This document shows positions 46,285 to 56,417 of a stretch of DNA of 64,000 nt, one piece after another; the stretch's first letter is position 1, and every line of letters begins with the position of its first letter. Position numbers and translations under genes: made by a program. The notes under the pieces were generated by a model. The model worked only from the letters and a program-made list of their open reading frames with translations, had not been told where the DNA came from and searched no databases. Source of the DNA: Thalassospira sp. ER-Se-21-Dark (lineage in GTDB: Bacteria > Pseudomonadota > Alphaproteobacteria > Rhodospirillales > Thalassospiraceae); contig NZ_VDEZ01000004.1 of assembly GCF_017922435.1 (NCBI RefSeq), forward strand, positions 62,001 to 126,000. The letters are read 5' to 3'.

Positions 46285-47741
46285 GCAGACTGCCTTTCAA
46301 CCAACTGGCTGAGCTTGCGGTCCTTGTTTTCGGCGTTGTGATCGGTGAGCTTGATCGGGTAGTCGCCGGTGAAGCACGCATCACAGAATGCCGGATTATC
46401 GTTGTCACGGCCTTCAAGGCCGGTCGCACGATACAGGCCATCAATGGTGACAAAAGCCAGGCTGTCGACGCCGATGATCTTTGCCATGCTTTCGATGTCG
46501 TGATTGGCCGCCATCAGTTTGTCTTTGGACGGGGTATCAACGCCATAGAAGCACGGGTTCATGGTCGGCGGGCTGGTGATGCGCATATGCACCTCTGCCG
46601 CACCGGCCTGACGAACCAGATCAACAATCTTGGTCGAGGTGGTGCCACGCACGATCGAGTCATCGACCAGAATAACGCGCTTGCCCTTAAGCTTGCCGGG
46701 GTTGGCGTTATGTTTCAGCTTCACGCCAAGGTGGCGGATCTGATCGGTCGGCTCAATGAAGGTACGCCCGACATAGTGGTTGCGGATGATGCCCAGTTCG
46801 AACGGAATACCGCTTTCCTCGGCATAGCCAAGGGCGGAAGGCACACCAGAATCCGGGATCGGCACGACAACGTCGGCATCAACAGCTGATTCACGGGCCA
46901 GTTCGCGACCGATATGCTTGCGCACGTCATAGACGCTGGTGCCTTCGACGATGCTGTCGGGGCGGGCGAAATAGACATGCTCGAAAATGCAGAAGCGCGA
47001 TTTTTGCGGCTTGAAAGGCTTGATGGAGCGCAGGCCATCATCGGTGATTTCAACGATTTCGCCCGGTTCGACGTCGCGGATGAATTCCGCGCCAACGATA
47101 TCAAGGCCAACCGTTTCCGATGACAGGATATAGGCGTCATTGAGCTTGCCCAGAACCAACGGACGGACACCCAGCGGGTCCCGCACACCGATCAGTTTCT
47201 TCTGGGTCATGACGACCAGCGAATAGGCACCTTCGACCTGACGGACCGCATCGATCAGGCGATCGACGATCTTTTCATAGAGGCTGGTTGCGATCAGGTG
47301 AATGAAGGTCTCGGTATCCGAGGTCGACTGGAAGATCGACCCGCGTTTGACAAGGCGTTCACGCACCGCAAGCGAGTTGGTCAGATTGCCGTTATGGGCA
47401 ATCGCCAGACCACCGAATTCGAAATCGGCAAAAAGCGGCTGCACGTTGCGAAGGCCCTTGCCACCCGCCGTCGAGTAGCGGACATGGCCAACCGCACGGT
47501 GGCCGGGCAGGCTTTTGATGACATCTTCTGAACCAAAGATATCGCCAACCTGGCCGGATGCCCGGTGTGCCGGAAAATCTTCGCCGTCATAGGACACAAT
47601 GCCTGCGGCTTCCTGTCCGCGATGTTGCAGCGCATGCAGGCCAAGGGCCGTTAATGCCGTTGCATCGGGGGAGCCAAAAACGCCAAAGACGCCACATTCT
47701 TCACGTAGCTTGTCGTCATCAAATGGATTGGTGGTCAGCAT
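46281..47741 (-). CDS. purF: Amidophosphoribosyltransferase
   Basis: A 486-residue enzyme for the first committed step of purine synthesis: PRPP plus glutamine to phosphoribosylamine. A short propeptide ends before the catalytic cysteine in REECGVFGVF (C16). The amidotransferase part has AVGHVRYSTAGG and AIAHNGNLTN. The PRPP motif is RVILVDDSIVRGTTS. Tail cysteines (CDACFTGDYP) fit the iron-sulfur type known from Bacillus PurF. An open frame upstream to 47828 is rejected because MLTTNPFDDDKLREECG is the natural start. Downstream of cvpA, as in many Proteobacteria. Confidence 0.97.
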   Translation of the reverse strand: MLTTNPFDDDKLREECGVFGVFGSPDATALTALGLHALQHRGQEAAGIVSYDGEDFPAHRASGQVGDIFGSEDVIKSLPGHRAVGHVRYSTAGGKGLRNVQPLFADFEFGGLAIAHNGNLTNSLAVRERLVKRGSIFQSTSDTETFIHLIATSLYEKIVDRLIDAVRQVEGAYSLVVMTQKKLIGVRDPLGVRPLVLGKLNDAYILSSETVGLDIVGAEFIRDVEPGEIVEITDDGLRSIKPFKPQKSRFCIFEHVYFARPDSIVEGTSVYDVRKHIGRELARESAVDADVVVPIPDSGVPSALGYAEESGIPFELGIIRNHYVGRTFIEPTDQIRHLGVKLKHNANPGKLKGKRVILVDDSIVRGTTSTKIVDLVRQAGAAEVHMRITSPPTMNPCFYGVDTPSKDKLMAANHDIESMAKIIGVDSLAFVTIDGLYRATGLEGRDNDNPAFCDACFTGDYPIKLTDHNAENKDRKLSQLVERQSA

Positions 47742-47805
47742 GAGTGGGTTCCGCTCTCTCGCCGGTGGCGCACGGAATTCGTTATTCTTACGAAACCCAC
47801 ACGCC

Positions 47806-48492
47806 TCACTCGTTAGTGGTCGCCTCAATCAGGCGATCCAAATCATCGCGCGAGGGCCTTGTATACCCGTTTAGGGGCGCGGGTCCAGTCCCTTTTGGTT
47901 CCGGACCAAGAAGTTGGCGATAGGTTTTTTCGTTCGCATCGGCCTCACGCTGAGCGCGCTCAAGCTCTTGCGCCGTGGTATCGAAAATTTCGTCAGGTGC
48001 CATGCGCATAATGAGGAAGGCACCTTCTTCCAGAACCGGGCGGGTACGGGCATCACGGACCCAGTCGGGCTGCGAATCTGCTGGCAGCAACCAGGACAGC
48101 GCCAGGAAACCGATACAGACGATCAGTGCCCCGCGCAAAAGGCCGAATACAAAGCCAAGCGTGCTATCGAGACTATCGAGGCCGGAATTCTGAACCGCCC
48201 GGCCAATGCGCCCGCTGATGAACGAGAAAATCAAAAACGAAATCAGAAACAGGCCAACCCCGGTTGCCAGATCGGCAATCAGTTCGGACGGGATCAAATC
48301 CCGCACATAGGGCCGCGCAACCGGATAGCCATAAAGCGCGACAAGCCCGGCCCCGACCCAGCCCATCATCGAAAGGGTTTCGTGGATAAAACCGCGGAAA
48401 AAGGCAAAGATCCCCGATATCAGCAAAATGCCGACAACAATCAGATCAAACACATCACGTGCGCCAAGATCGGGAAGGGCGGAGAAATCCAT
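47806..48492 (-). CDS. cvpA: CvpA family membrane protein
   Basis: A 228-residue inner-membrane protein. Four or more hydrophobic segments (FDLIVVGILLISGIFAFFRG, MMGWVGAGLVALYGYPVA, VGLFLISFLIFSFISG, FVFGLLRGALIVCIGFLALSWLL) match the CvpA/colicin V production family. A charged soluble C-terminus follows. CvpA affects colicin V export and is linked to purF in many genomes, as here. Its molecular role is not settled; envelope stress and biofilm effects are known. Confidence 0.9.
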   Translation of the reverse strand: MDFSALPDLGARDVFDLIVVGILLISGIFAFFRGFIHETLSMMGWVGAGLVALYGYPVARPYVRDLIPSELIADLATGVGLFLISFLIFSFISGRIGRAVQNSGLDSLDSTLGFVFGLLRGALIVCIGFLALSWLLPADSQPDWVRDARTRPVLEEGAFLIMRMAPDEIFDTTAQELERAQREADANEKTYRQLLGPEPKGTGPAPLNGYTRPSRDDLDRLIEATTNE

Positions 48493-48549
48493 TTATGCGT
48501 AAACCTTGTTCGTCAGTCCGGGTGGCGGGCGAGGTCGCGGTAAAGGCGT

Positions 48550-49962
48550 TTAATACATGCCTTCGCGCGGACGCACCTTGTCGCGGACATCGTCGCCGAA
48601 GAGGTTTACCAAATCCTGAAGATGGCCGATTTCGGTCTGATTGAGGCCCTTGATCGACATCTTCTTCTTGCCTTGTGTACCATTCTTGGGGGTATAGGCA
48701 TTGCCAAAGCCAAGTTTGGTGGCTTCTTTCAGTCGCGATTCGAGCTGGCCTACCGGGCGAACTTCCCCTGAAAGACCGATTTCCCCAACAATCACCGTCT
48801 CGCCCGGAACCGGCGCATCGGCGACCGCTGAAATCAGTGCCGCCGCAACCGCCATGTCGGCGGCGGGTTCACCCACCCGCAAACCACCGGCGACGTTAAG
48901 GTAAACATCAAACTGGCTCAGCGGCAGGCCACAGCGGGCATCCAGCACCGCGAGGATCATGTTCATGCGCGCAGAGTCCCAGCCAACGACCGCACGGCGC
49001 GGGGTGGCAAGGGCCGATTGCGCCACCAGCGCCTGAATTTCCACCAGCATCGGGCGCGTGCCTTCAAGCCCGGCAAAAACCGCGGTGCCGCTGACCGGGG
49101 AATCGCGATCAGCCAAAAACAGCGCGGACGGGTTGGGGACTTCGACCAGTCCCGCATCACCCATTTCAAACACACCGATTTCATCGGTCGCGCCGAAACG
49201 GTTTTTGACTGCACGCAGGATGCGGAACTGATGACCGCGTTCGCCTTCGAAATACAGAACCGTATCGACCATATGTTCCAGCACACGCGGACCTGCAATC
49301 TGGCCTTCCTTGGTGACGTGACCGACAAGCAAGACGGCAAACCCCTTGCGCTTGGCAAGGCGGATCAGTTCCAGCGCACAGGCGCGAACCTGCGACACCG
49401 TGCCCGGCGCACTATCAAGGGTGTCGGCATACATGGTCTGGATCGAGTCAATTACCACCACGTCATGGCTACTGGCTTCAAGGGTGGTAATGATGTCACG
49501 CAGGCTGGTGGCAGCGGCAAAATCGACCTTGGATTTTTCAAGGCCAAGGCGGGCGGCGCGCATGCGGACCTGATCAACGGCTTCCTCGCCCGAGATATAG
49601 GCGCATTTATGTTTGGCAGCCATCGCACCGACGGCCTGAAGCAGGATGGTTGATTTACCGATCCCCGGATCCCCGCCGACTAACAGGGCGGAACCCGGTA
49701 CAAGCCCGCCGCCACACGCACGATCAAGTTCGGTGATGCCGCTTATGATGCGTTTGGGGCTGGCGCTTTCGCCTTCAAGGGCGACGAATTCGATGGTTTT
49801 GCCCTTGGCACCGCCGGCAATCCCGCCAGTGGCCTTGGGGCCGCTTTCAACGCGTTCTTCCTCGATACTGTTCCATTCACCGCATGCGTCGCAACGCCCG
49901 GTCCATTTGCGGTATTCGGCACCGCAGTTCTGGCAGATGAAACGGCTTTGGGTTTTGGCCAC
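48550..49962 (-). CDS. radA: DNA repair protein RadA
   Basis: A 470-residue RecA-like ATPase. The N-terminal zinc module is CQNCG and CDACG, Walker A is GGDPGIGKST, and the RadA-specific KNRFG motif is in VKNRFGATDEIGVF. The Lon-like C-terminal domain shows GLRVGEPAADMAVAAALISA and EIGLSGEVRPV. It is a branch-migrating helicase in homologous recombination. Normal length. Confidence 0.97.
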   Translation of the reverse strand: MAKTQSRFICQNCGAEYRKWTGRCDACGEWNSIEEERVESGPKATGGIAGGAKGKTIEFVALEGESASPKRIISGITELDRACGGGLVPGSALLVGGDPGIGKSTILLQAVGAMAAKHKCAYISGEEAVDQVRMRAARLGLEKSKVDFAAATSLRDIITTLEASSHDVVVIDSIQTMYADTLDSAPGTVSQVRACALELIRLAKRKGFAVLLVGHVTKEGQIAGPRVLEHMVDTVLYFEGERGHQFRILRAVKNRFGATDEIGVFEMGDAGLVEVPNPSALFLADRDSPVSGTAVFAGLEGTRPMLVEIQALVAQSALATPRRAVVGWDSARMNMILAVLDARCGLPLSQFDVYLNVAGGLRVGEPAADMAVAAALISAVADAPVPGETVIVGEIGLSGEVRPVGQLESRLKEATKLGFGNAYTPKNGTQGKKKMSIKGLNQTEIGHLQDLVNLFGDDVRDKVRPREGMY

Positions 49963-50019
49963 AGAATGCTCCGCAGATCAAAGAAGTGTCAGTAATGGCG
50001 TATGTCGGTCAGGTAACGC

Positions 50020-50796
50020 TCAGAGATGCTTGAGATCAAGTTCAAGCGGACCTTCGATATCACCGGCAACGAATTGTTGCAAATAGGGGTTATCGGACGT
50101 GTCGATATCAGCAACCGGCCCATCCCAGATGATCTTGCCCTGATAAAGCATGGCAACCCGATCAGCGATCTTGCGCGCGCTGGCCATATCATGGGTGATG
50201 GTCATCGCACTTGCACCCAGTTCACGGGTGCATTTGACAATCAGATCGTTGATGACATCGCCCATGATCGGGTCAATGCCGGTGGTCGGTTCGTCAAAGA
50301 ACAGGATTTCGGGTTCCGTCGCGATGGCACGCGCGAGGCCCACACGTTTTTGCATGCCGCCCGAAAGTGATGCCGGGGACATTTTGGCGATATCAGCCGA
50401 CAGGCCGACGTCTTCAAGCCGGGCAATGGCAAGATCGCGGGCTTTGGCGGGTTTCATGCCCTGACCTTCGATCAGGCCAAAGGCGACATTTTCCCAAACG
50501 GTGAGCGAATCAAAAAGGGCAGCCCCCTGAAACAGCATGCCGGTCTTTGCCAGCATGGCATCGCGTTCGGCCTGTGATGCGGTGGTCATTTCGACCCCGT
50601 CCACCTTGATCGAACCCTGATCCGGGGTAAGAAGGCCGAGAACGCATTTCAGCGTAACCGACTTGCCGGTGCCCGATCCGCCGATGATGGCAACTGATTC
50701 ACCCTTGGCGACATCAAGGTCGACACCCTGAAGCACCTTTTTCGGGCCAAAGCCCTTGTGAACGTTGCGAAGCGATATCTTGGCTGTGTTGCTCAT
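50020..50796 (-). CDS. mlaF: MlaF-like ABC ATPase of lipid transport
   Basis: A 258-residue ATPase. Walker A GGSGTGKSV, signature SLSGGMQKRVGLARAI, Walker B EILFFDEPTTGIDP. The pattern LFDSLTVWENVAFGL and the MlaE partner directly upstream identify the Mla (retrograde phospholipid transport) or Ttg2-type group. The MCE-domain protein MlaD and the soluble MlaC are not adjacent. The gene follows mlaE by 18 bases, one transcription unit. Confidence 0.9.
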   Translation of the reverse strand: MSNTAKISLRNVHKGFGPKKVLQGVDLDVAKGESVAIIGGSGTGKSVTLKCVLGLLTPDQGSIKVDGVEMTTASQAERDAMLAKTGMLFQGAALFDSLTVWENVAFGLIEGQGMKPAKARDLAIARLEDVGLSADIAKMSPASLSGGMQKRVGLARAIATEPEILFFDEPTTGIDPIMGDVINDLIVKCTRELGASAMTITHDMASARKIADRVAMLYQGKIIWDGPVADIDTSDNPYLQQFVAGDIEGPLELDLKHL

Positions 50797-50814
50797 GATC
50801 CTGTCAACCGGCCC

Positions 50815-51588
50815 TTATCGCGTGAAGAACAGTTCGGTGACGATATAGTTCGAAATCAGGATCAGGATGGAACTGGAAACAACCGCATTGGTCGTTGCCT
50901 GACCAACGCCCTGTGCGCCACCCCGGGAATGATATCCGTGATAGCAGCCCATCAGCGTGATGATAAAGCCAAACACGGCGGCCTTCACCAGACCCGATAC
51001 CACATCAAGCTGTTCGAGATACTGGAACGTGTTGCGGATATAGGAACCGTCATTAAAGCCAAGCTTGTTCACGCCCACCAGATAACCGCCCATCACCCCG
51101 ATGATATCGCCGATCAGAACCAGAACGGGCAGGGTGATCAAACCGGCAATCACGCGCGGCACAACCAGATATTTGAACGGATTGGTCGACAGGGTCACCA
51201 GCGCGTCGATCTGTTCGGTCACACGCATGGTGCCGATTTCTGCGGCAATCGCAGCACCCACACGGCCAGCGACCATGAGGCCAGCCAGCACCGGGCCCAA
51301 TTCGCGGGTCATGGAAATGACAACCACGGTCGCAACCGCACTTTCGGCCGAAAAACGGGAAAACCCGGAATAGGATTGCAGCGCCAGAACCATCCCGGCA
51401 AACAGGGTGGTCATGGCGACAACCGGCAAGGAGAAATAGCCGATTTCACGCATCTGTTTGAAAATCAGGCGGAAATAGATCGGCGGTGTGACCATGTGGC
51501 CGATGGTGCGACCCGCAAATACCGTGACGCGACCGACAAGGGCCAAAAAGGTCAGAAACATATGGCCAACCGGCGCAAAGATCGGCAT
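50815..51588 (-). CDS. mlaE: MlaE-family ABC permease of lipid transport
   Basis: A 257-residue permease of the MlaE/YrbE family, with hydrophobic helices and the family block AGLMVAGRVGAAIAAEIGTM, then VTEQIDALVTLSTNPFKYLV and PRVIAGLITLPVLVLIGDII. The order mlaE-mlaF fits a lipid-transport ABC pair for outer-membrane asymmetry. The gene starts 59 bases after alr ends on the same strand. The missing MlaD/MlaC are expected elsewhere. Confidence 0.9.
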   Translation of the reverse strand: MPIFAPVGHMFLTFLALVGRVTVFAGRTIGHMVTPPIYFRLIFKQMREIGYFSLPVVAMTTLFAGMVLALQSYSGFSRFSAESAVATVVVISMTRELGPVLAGLMVAGRVGAAIAAEIGTMRVTEQIDALVTLSTNPFKYLVVPRVIAGLITLPVLVLIGDIIGVMGGYLVGVNKLGFNDGSYIRNTFQYLEQLDVVSGLVKAAVFGFIITLMGCYHGYHSRGGAQGVGQATTNAVVSSSILILISNYIVTELFFTR

Positions 51589-51647
51589 CTGTACTTCGAA
51601 GTCCCCTGTTATCGACCTGCCGGAATTGTCTGGCTGGCTATTATGAT

Positions 51648-52769
51648 TTAGCTCTCTGTATAAACCCGCCGGTAGCGATGTCCAAGAGAAGTTAGAATTT
51701 CATAACCGATTGTACCAGCAGCAGATGCAACGTCGTCAACCGTCATCTTGTCATCAAGAAGCGACACCATATCCCCGGCCTTAAGCGTTTTGCCCGGAAG
51801 GTCGGTAATATCAACCGTGATCGCATCCATCGAAACACGCCCGACATAGGGAACTTCGTGCCCCTTGATGATCAGCTTGCCGGAATTGGACAGTGAACGC
51901 AGCCAACCATCAGCATACCCGACTGCTAGGGTGGCGATTTTCGATTTGCGTTTTGCCTGCCAGGTGCCGCCATAACCAACTGTCTGCGGTTCGTCGATTT
52001 CGCGGACCTGAAGGACTTTGACCTTAAGGTTCACGACAGAACGCATCGGGTTGGTGGTTTCAGGCGTCGGGTTTCCGCCCCAAAGGGCGATGCCTGGGCG
52101 GCAGAATTCAAGATGGTAGTCATCATTGCGGAAAATCGCCGACGAGTTACAGAACCCGCGCGGGGCCGGCGGCAGGCGACGATACCATTTCATGAACAGG
52201 TCGTACTGTTCCTTGGTGACCGGATTTCCGGCCTCATCAGCCGCAACCGGGTGGGTCATGTAACCGGCCTTTTCAAACCCGTAGAGCAGGGATGAATAGC
52301 GGTCGACAAGGTTGCTGACATCAAGTGGCGTCAGGCCAAGGCGGCTCATGCCGGTATCAAGATGGATAAAGGCCGGAGCCGGACGTTCATATTCGCGGCA
52401 CAGGTTTGACCAGCGTTCGATCTGTTCCAGATCGTTCAGAACCGGGATGACGTCATTTTCAATAAAGAATTCCTCGTCACCGGGCAGGACACCGTTCAGA
52501 ACCGCAATGCGACCACCACCACGCAAAACCGGGAACAGTTCGGCGGCTTCGTTGGCTTGTGCCACAAAGAACAGCCGGCATCCCTGCTTTTTCAGGACCG
52601 GGACGATGGTTTCGGCGCCAAGGCCATAGGCATTCGCCTTTACCACAGCCGCACAGGTGCGCCCGGTATAGCGTTTGGTCAGGGTTTTATAGTTGTCGGC
52701 AACTGCTTTCAGATTGATTTGCAGTTCCGCGCACTCGGCAGCACGGCCGACGGCGGGAAGAACGGTCAT
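51648..52769 (-). CDS. alr: Alanine racemase
   Basis: A 373-residue PLP enzyme that makes D-alanine for peptidoglycan. The PLP lysine is in AVVKANAYGLGAETIV. A substrate-pocket tyrosine region lies at VGYGGTWQAKRK, and VPYVGRVSMDAITVD is the second family block. Normal length. Lies between dnaB and the mla pair on the minus strand. Confidence 0.96.
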   Translation of the reverse strand: MTVLPAVGRAAECAELQINLKAVADNYKTLTKRYTGRTCAAVVKANAYGLGAETIVPVLKKQGCRLFFVAQANEAAELFPVLRGGGRIAVLNGVLPGDEEFFIENDVIPVLNDLEQIERWSNLCREYERPAPAFIHLDTGMSRLGLTPLDVSNLVDRYSSLLYGFEKAGYMTHPVAADEAGNPVTKEQYDLFMKWYRRLPPAPRGFCNSSAIFRNDDYHLEFCRPGIALWGGNPTPETTNPMRSVVNLKVKVLQVREIDEPQTVGYGGTWQAKRKSKIATLAVGYADGWLRSLSNSGKLIIKGHEVPYVGRVSMDAITVDITDLPGKTLKAGDMVSLLDDKMTVDDVASAAGTIGYEILTSLGHRYRRVYTES

Positions 52770-52818
52770 TCGTAATACCCCGTGGAATCCGTTGGTGGAT
52801 GGGTGGTTGCCCTATCCT

Positions 52819-54357
52819 CTATTCATATTCTTCTTCTGTGTGATCAAGATCACCAAACTTGGTGTAGTTCCCGTCAAAGAACAGGCGCACGTTGCCCACC
52901 GGGCCGTGACGCTGCTTGGCAACAATAACCTCGGCAGTGTTGTAAACGTGGTTCAGACGTTCCTGCCACTGCGAGTAACGTTCCCCGAACTTGTCGGTGG
53001 CTTCTTCCGGGCGCTGGGCCGGTTCGGCACGTTCGAGATAGTACTGTTCGCGATAAATGAACATCACGACGTCGGCGTCCTGCTCGATCGAGCCGGATTC
53101 ACGAAGGTCGGAAAGCTGCGGGCGTTTGTCTTCGCGCTGTTCGACCGCACGTGAGAGCTGCGACAGGGCCAGTACCGGAACTTCGAGCTCCTTGGCAATC
53201 GCCTTGAGCATACGGGTAATTTCGGAAACTTCCTGCACGCGGCCATCGCCGCGGAAGTTGGTCGGCGGTGCCAGAAGCTGCAGGTAATCGACGACGATCA
53301 TCGCAAGACCGTGCTGACGTTTCAGGCGGCGGCAACGTGTGCGAAGTGTCGATACCGGAAGGGCCGGCGTATCATCGATATAAAGCGGAACGGTATTGAG
53401 TTCCTGGGTTGCCAGCAACAGACGTTCGAAATCCTGTTCGTTCAGATCACCACGGCGCATGTTATCGCCTGAAACCTCGGCCGCCTGCGACAAAAGGCGC
53501 CCGGCAAGCTGTTCGGCCGCCATCTCAAGCGAGAATACGGCAATCGCACCGGTTCGGGTTTCATCGCGGGTGTCTTCGCCCGCCGCGCGGTTCTGATGCG
53601 ATGCGATGGCGGCGTTAAACGCGATGTTCATCGCAAGGGCGGTTTTACCCATCGACGGACGACCGGCAAGGATCAGCAAGTCAGACGGGTGCAAACCACC
53701 CAGTTTGCGGTCGATATCGCGCAAGCCCGTGGTCACACCAACAACGCGCCCGGCGTTTTTATAGGCGTGATCGATATTTTCATAGGCCTTGGCAAGGGCG
53801 GGGCCAAAGGCGACAAAGCCCGATTCCGCAGAACCGGCTGTTGCCAGCGAGAACAGTTTCTGTTCGGCTCTTTCGATCTGGTTGGTGGCGTCGGTATCAA
53901 GTTCGTACTGATAGGCTTCGTTGACGACTTCCTCGCCAAGTTCGATCAGTTCGCGCCGCAGATACAGGTCATAGACCAGCTTGCCATAGTCGCTGGCATT
54001 GATCACCGAAACCAGATTGTTTGACAGTTCGGCCAGATATTGCGCACCACCGATTTCGGCAAGATGTTCATCCTGCTTGAAATAGGCTTTGAGCGTGACC
54101 GGGTTGGCCAATTGGCCGCGTTCGATCAGCTTGCCGCAGGCCTCAAAGATGCGGCCGTGACGCCCATCGGCGAAATGTTCCGGGCGCAGAACATCAGACA
54201 CGCGCTCGTAGGCTGCGTTGTTATTGAGGATCGCGCCAAGAAGGGCAGCCTCCGCTTCAAAATTGTGCGGCGCCATGCGATCGAGCACCATTTCGGTGTC
54301 GGCACCATGGTCCGGTTCAAGCGGGGCAAAAAGGGCATCTAAATTGGGATCTGTCAT
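52819..54357 (-). CDS. dnaB: Replicative DNA helicase DnaB
   Basis: A 512-residue hexameric helicase. The N-terminal domain (NFEAEAALLGAILNNNAAYE) and the RecA-like motor with Walker A GRPSMGKTALAMN, FSLEMAAEQLAGRLL, IVVDYLQLL (Walker B) and LSQLSRAVEQREDKRPQLSD are all clear. The C-terminus holds GNVRLFFDGNYTKFGDL. It unwinds the fork at the chromosome origin. Located after rplI in a familiar alphaproteobacterial order, separated by the terminator at 54507-54538. Confidence 0.98.
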   Translation of the reverse strand: MTDPNLDALFAPLEPDHGADTEMVLDRMAPHNFEAEAALLGAILNNNAAYERVSDVLRPEHFADGRHGRIFEACGKLIERGQLANPVTLKAYFKQDEHLAEIGGAQYLAELSNNLVSVINASDYGKLVYDLYLRRELIELGEEVVNEAYQYELDTDATNQIERAEQKLFSLATAGSAESGFVAFGPALAKAYENIDHAYKNAGRVVGVTTGLRDIDRKLGGLHPSDLLILAGRPSMGKTALAMNIAFNAAIASHQNRAAGEDTRDETRTGAIAVFSLEMAAEQLAGRLLSQAAEVSGDNMRRGDLNEQDFERLLLATQELNTVPLYIDDTPALPVSTLRTRCRRLKRQHGLAMIVVDYLQLLAPPTNFRGDGRVQEVSEITRMLKAIAKELEVPVLALSQLSRAVEQREDKRPQLSDLRESGSIEQDADVVMFIYREQYYLERAEPAQRPEEATDKFGERYSQWQERLNHVYNTAEVIVAKQRHGPVGNVRLFFDGNYTKFGDLDHTEEEYE

Positions 54358-54506
54358 GGGCCGAAAAGGTAGCAGGCATCAGCAAGACCGCAAAGAGCTA
54401 ATCGGTATAACTCATAGCCGGTATTCCGCCAGCGCAGAGGTCGCGAATGCCGCAGGCTCCTGAAATGCTTTGAAAAAATTGACGGGCTTTGGCGTTAGGG
54501 CAAAAG

Positions 54507-54538
54507 AAAACGGCACATCCCTGCGGATGTGCCGTTTT
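54507..54538 (-). terminator. Terminator of the rpsF-rpsR-DUF2232-rplI operon
   Basis: Perfect 14-bp arms AAAACGGCACATCC (54507-54520) and GGATGTGCCGTTTT (54525-54538), loop CTGC. On the minus strand the T run follows, so it ends rplI before dnaB. Confidence 0.95.
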
Positions 54539-54561
54539 CAAATCGTTCGAAGAACCTGCGA

Positions 54562-55179
54562 TTAAGCGTTGGTTTCTTCTTCGTCAGCTTCGATTGCTTC
54601 TGCAAGGTCAGCCGGGACTTCTTCTTCGAAGAGTTCTTCAGCGGCTTCGAGGGCTTCCTCTTCTTCCGCTTCCATTTCTTCGATGGTGCCAAGAACAGCA
54701 GCACCCTTACGGAGCTGTTCAGCGGCATCTTCTTCGGAACGTGCAACGTTGGCAGTTACCTCAATGATAACTTCCGGGTGCAGGTTGATACGGACCTGAT
54801 GCAGACCAAGGGTCTTGATCGGCTGATCAAGAACGACCTGGGTACGGGCAACAGTGAAGCCTGCTTCGGTTACTGCGTTTGCGATATCGCGGGCAGTGAC
54901 CGAACCATAAAGCTGGCCAACGTCGGATGCCTGACGAACGACGGTGACTGCGAGTTCACCCATCTTCTCGGAAACAGCTTCTGCTTCCTTACGGCGTTCC
55001 AGGTTGTCAGCTTCAAGCTGTGCTTTCTGTGCTTCGAACACAGAGATGTTTGCTTTGGTTGCACGAAGGGCCATGCCCTGCGGCAGCAAGCGGTTGCGGG
55101 CGTGGCCCGGCTTGACAGTGACTACGTCACCCATCTGACCGAGTTTTTCTACCCGCTGGAGCAGAATAACTTCCATCAC
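54562..55179 (-). CDS. rplI: 50S ribosomal protein L9
   Basis: A 205-residue L9. The N-terminal rRNA-binding domain starts [20 protein letters not shown], followed by the long helix and the C-terminal domain ([34 protein letters not shown]). A Glu-rich tail of about 50 residues makes it longer than E. coli L9 (149), as is usual in Alphaproteobacteria. Start overlaps the DUF2232 stop by 4 bases. Last gene of the ribosomal operon. Confidence 0.97.
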   Translation of the reverse strand: MMEVILLQRVEKLGQMGDVVTVKPGHARNRLLPQGMALRATKANISVFEAQKAQLEADNLERRKEAEAVSEKMGELAVTVVRQASDVGQLYGSVTARDIANAVTEAGFTVARTQVVLDQPIKTLGLHQVRINLHPEVIIEVTANVARSEEDAAEQLRKGAAVLGTIEEMEAEEEEALEAAEELFEEEVPADLAEAIEADEEETNA

Positions 55180-56117
55180 CGATCCTCCTCATTGCTACGG
55201 GTCATCGGTTCTTTCCCCCGCAGCCTGATTAAATGCTCAACAATTCCAAGTCCGGTGATCGCGATAAACGACCAGGTGGACAGAACCGCGACGATGTAAA
55301 ACACCGTCAGAATTACACGTTTTTGCGGCCATCGGGCTGCCTGCCCATGCACCAGCGCCAATCCCTGAAACAGGAACGGCACTGCCAGTACCACCGCGAC
55401 GTTGCGCGCCACATAAGCCAGCGAACCATCGGCAAAGCCGACCGTAAACCCGGCCAGGGCAAACACAAACAGTGACCAGCCAGGCAAGGCAAAGGTTGCC
55501 ATACTTGGTGTCGGACGCAGGTTTTTGCCTGCACGCACCAAAATTGCCTGTGCGATTGCGGCATTGGCGAACAGCATCAATAGCCAGCTCACCGCTGCAA
55601 TCGCCGGGAAGTAAGTCTGGAACATACCAATCAGACCCTGAACATCGGATGTCATAGGGACACCCATTTCCGAGTACATTTGGCTCAGGAACTTCGCGAT
55701 GAAGTCCTGAATGTCCAAACCTTCCGCCGTCAGTGTTCCGGTAACGAAGATCATTACCGTCGCGACCATGACGGCCATGGCACTTACGACAATTCCGGAA
55801 GGCAGAAAGGCAAGATTGCCATTTTGATCTTTCCGGACGACCAGCGCCATGCGGGTCAACAACATCGCCGGTCCGGCAAACACGACCATAAAGACCGTGA
55901 AAGGCAGTAATCCCCCCATAAGAATGAGGGCAATACATGCGGCAAATGCCGCAACCAGCAGGCGTTTGGGCCCTTGCCACAATCCCGTAAGGAAAAGCGG
56001 CAGATGCCCGAAGTATGAAAGCAAAAGAGCAAACGGATTTCCTGATAGAACCAGCAGGAACAGAACGGCACTGCCAAGTCCGGTCCCAATCGCTATGAGG
56101 GTGTCACGTTGCATCAT
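55176..56117 (-). CDS. DUF2232 integral membrane protein
   Basis: A 313-residue membrane protein with about eight hydrophobic segments, such as [39 protein letters not shown] and [20 protein letters not shown]. This fits DUF2232 (YybS-like), which is typically encoded between rpsR and rplI in Alphaproteobacteria. No enzyme motif is visible. It starts 44 bases after rpsR and overlaps rplI by 4 bases. Function unknown; its fixed place suggests a role linked to growth or cell envelope. Confidence 0.85.
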   Translation of the reverse strand: MMQRDTLIAIGTGLGSAVLFLLVLSGNPFALLLSYFGHLPLFLTGLWQGPKRLLVAAFAACIALILMGGLLPFTVFMVVFAGPAMLLTRMALVVRKDQNGNLAFLPSGIVVSAMAVMVATVMIFVTGTLTAEGLDIQDFIAKFLSQMYSEMGVPMTSDVQGLIGMFQTYFPAIAAVSWLLMLFANAAIAQAILVRAGKNLRPTPSMATFALPGWSLFVFALAGFTVGFADGSLAYVARNVAVVLAVPFLFQGLALVHGQAARWPQKRVILTVFYIVAVLSTWSFIAITGLGIVEHLIRLRGKEPMTRSNEEDR

Positions 56118-56161
56118 TTACTCCCGGCCCGAGACCTCAAAAGGGTCTCTTGCCGACTGCC

Positions 56162-56395
56162 TCAGACCTGGTCTGCGTAGGGCAGCAGCGCCAGGAAGCG
56201 TGCACGCTTGATGGCTTTCGCCAGTTCGCGCTGCTTCTTGGCCGAAACCGCAGTGATACGGCTCGGAACGATTTTGCCGCGTTCGGAAACGAAACGCTGC
56301 AGCAGTTTGACATCTTTGTAGTCAATCTTCGGCGCATCATCACCCGAGAACGGGCAGGTTTTACGACGACGGAAAAACAGACGACGTCCAGCCAT
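56162..56395 (-). CDS. rpsR: 30S ribosomal protein S18
   Basis: A 77-residue S18. [20 protein letters not shown] and [20 protein letters not shown] are family hallmarks. It binds 16S rRNA together with S6, the gene 22 bases upstream. Standard length. Confidence 0.98.
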   Translation of the reverse strand: MAGRRLFFRRRKTCPFSGDDAPKIDYKDVKLLQRFVSERGKIVPSRITAVSAKKQRELAKAIKRARFLALLPYADQV

Positions 56396-56417
56396 GATAT
56401 TATCTCCTCGCTATCTG

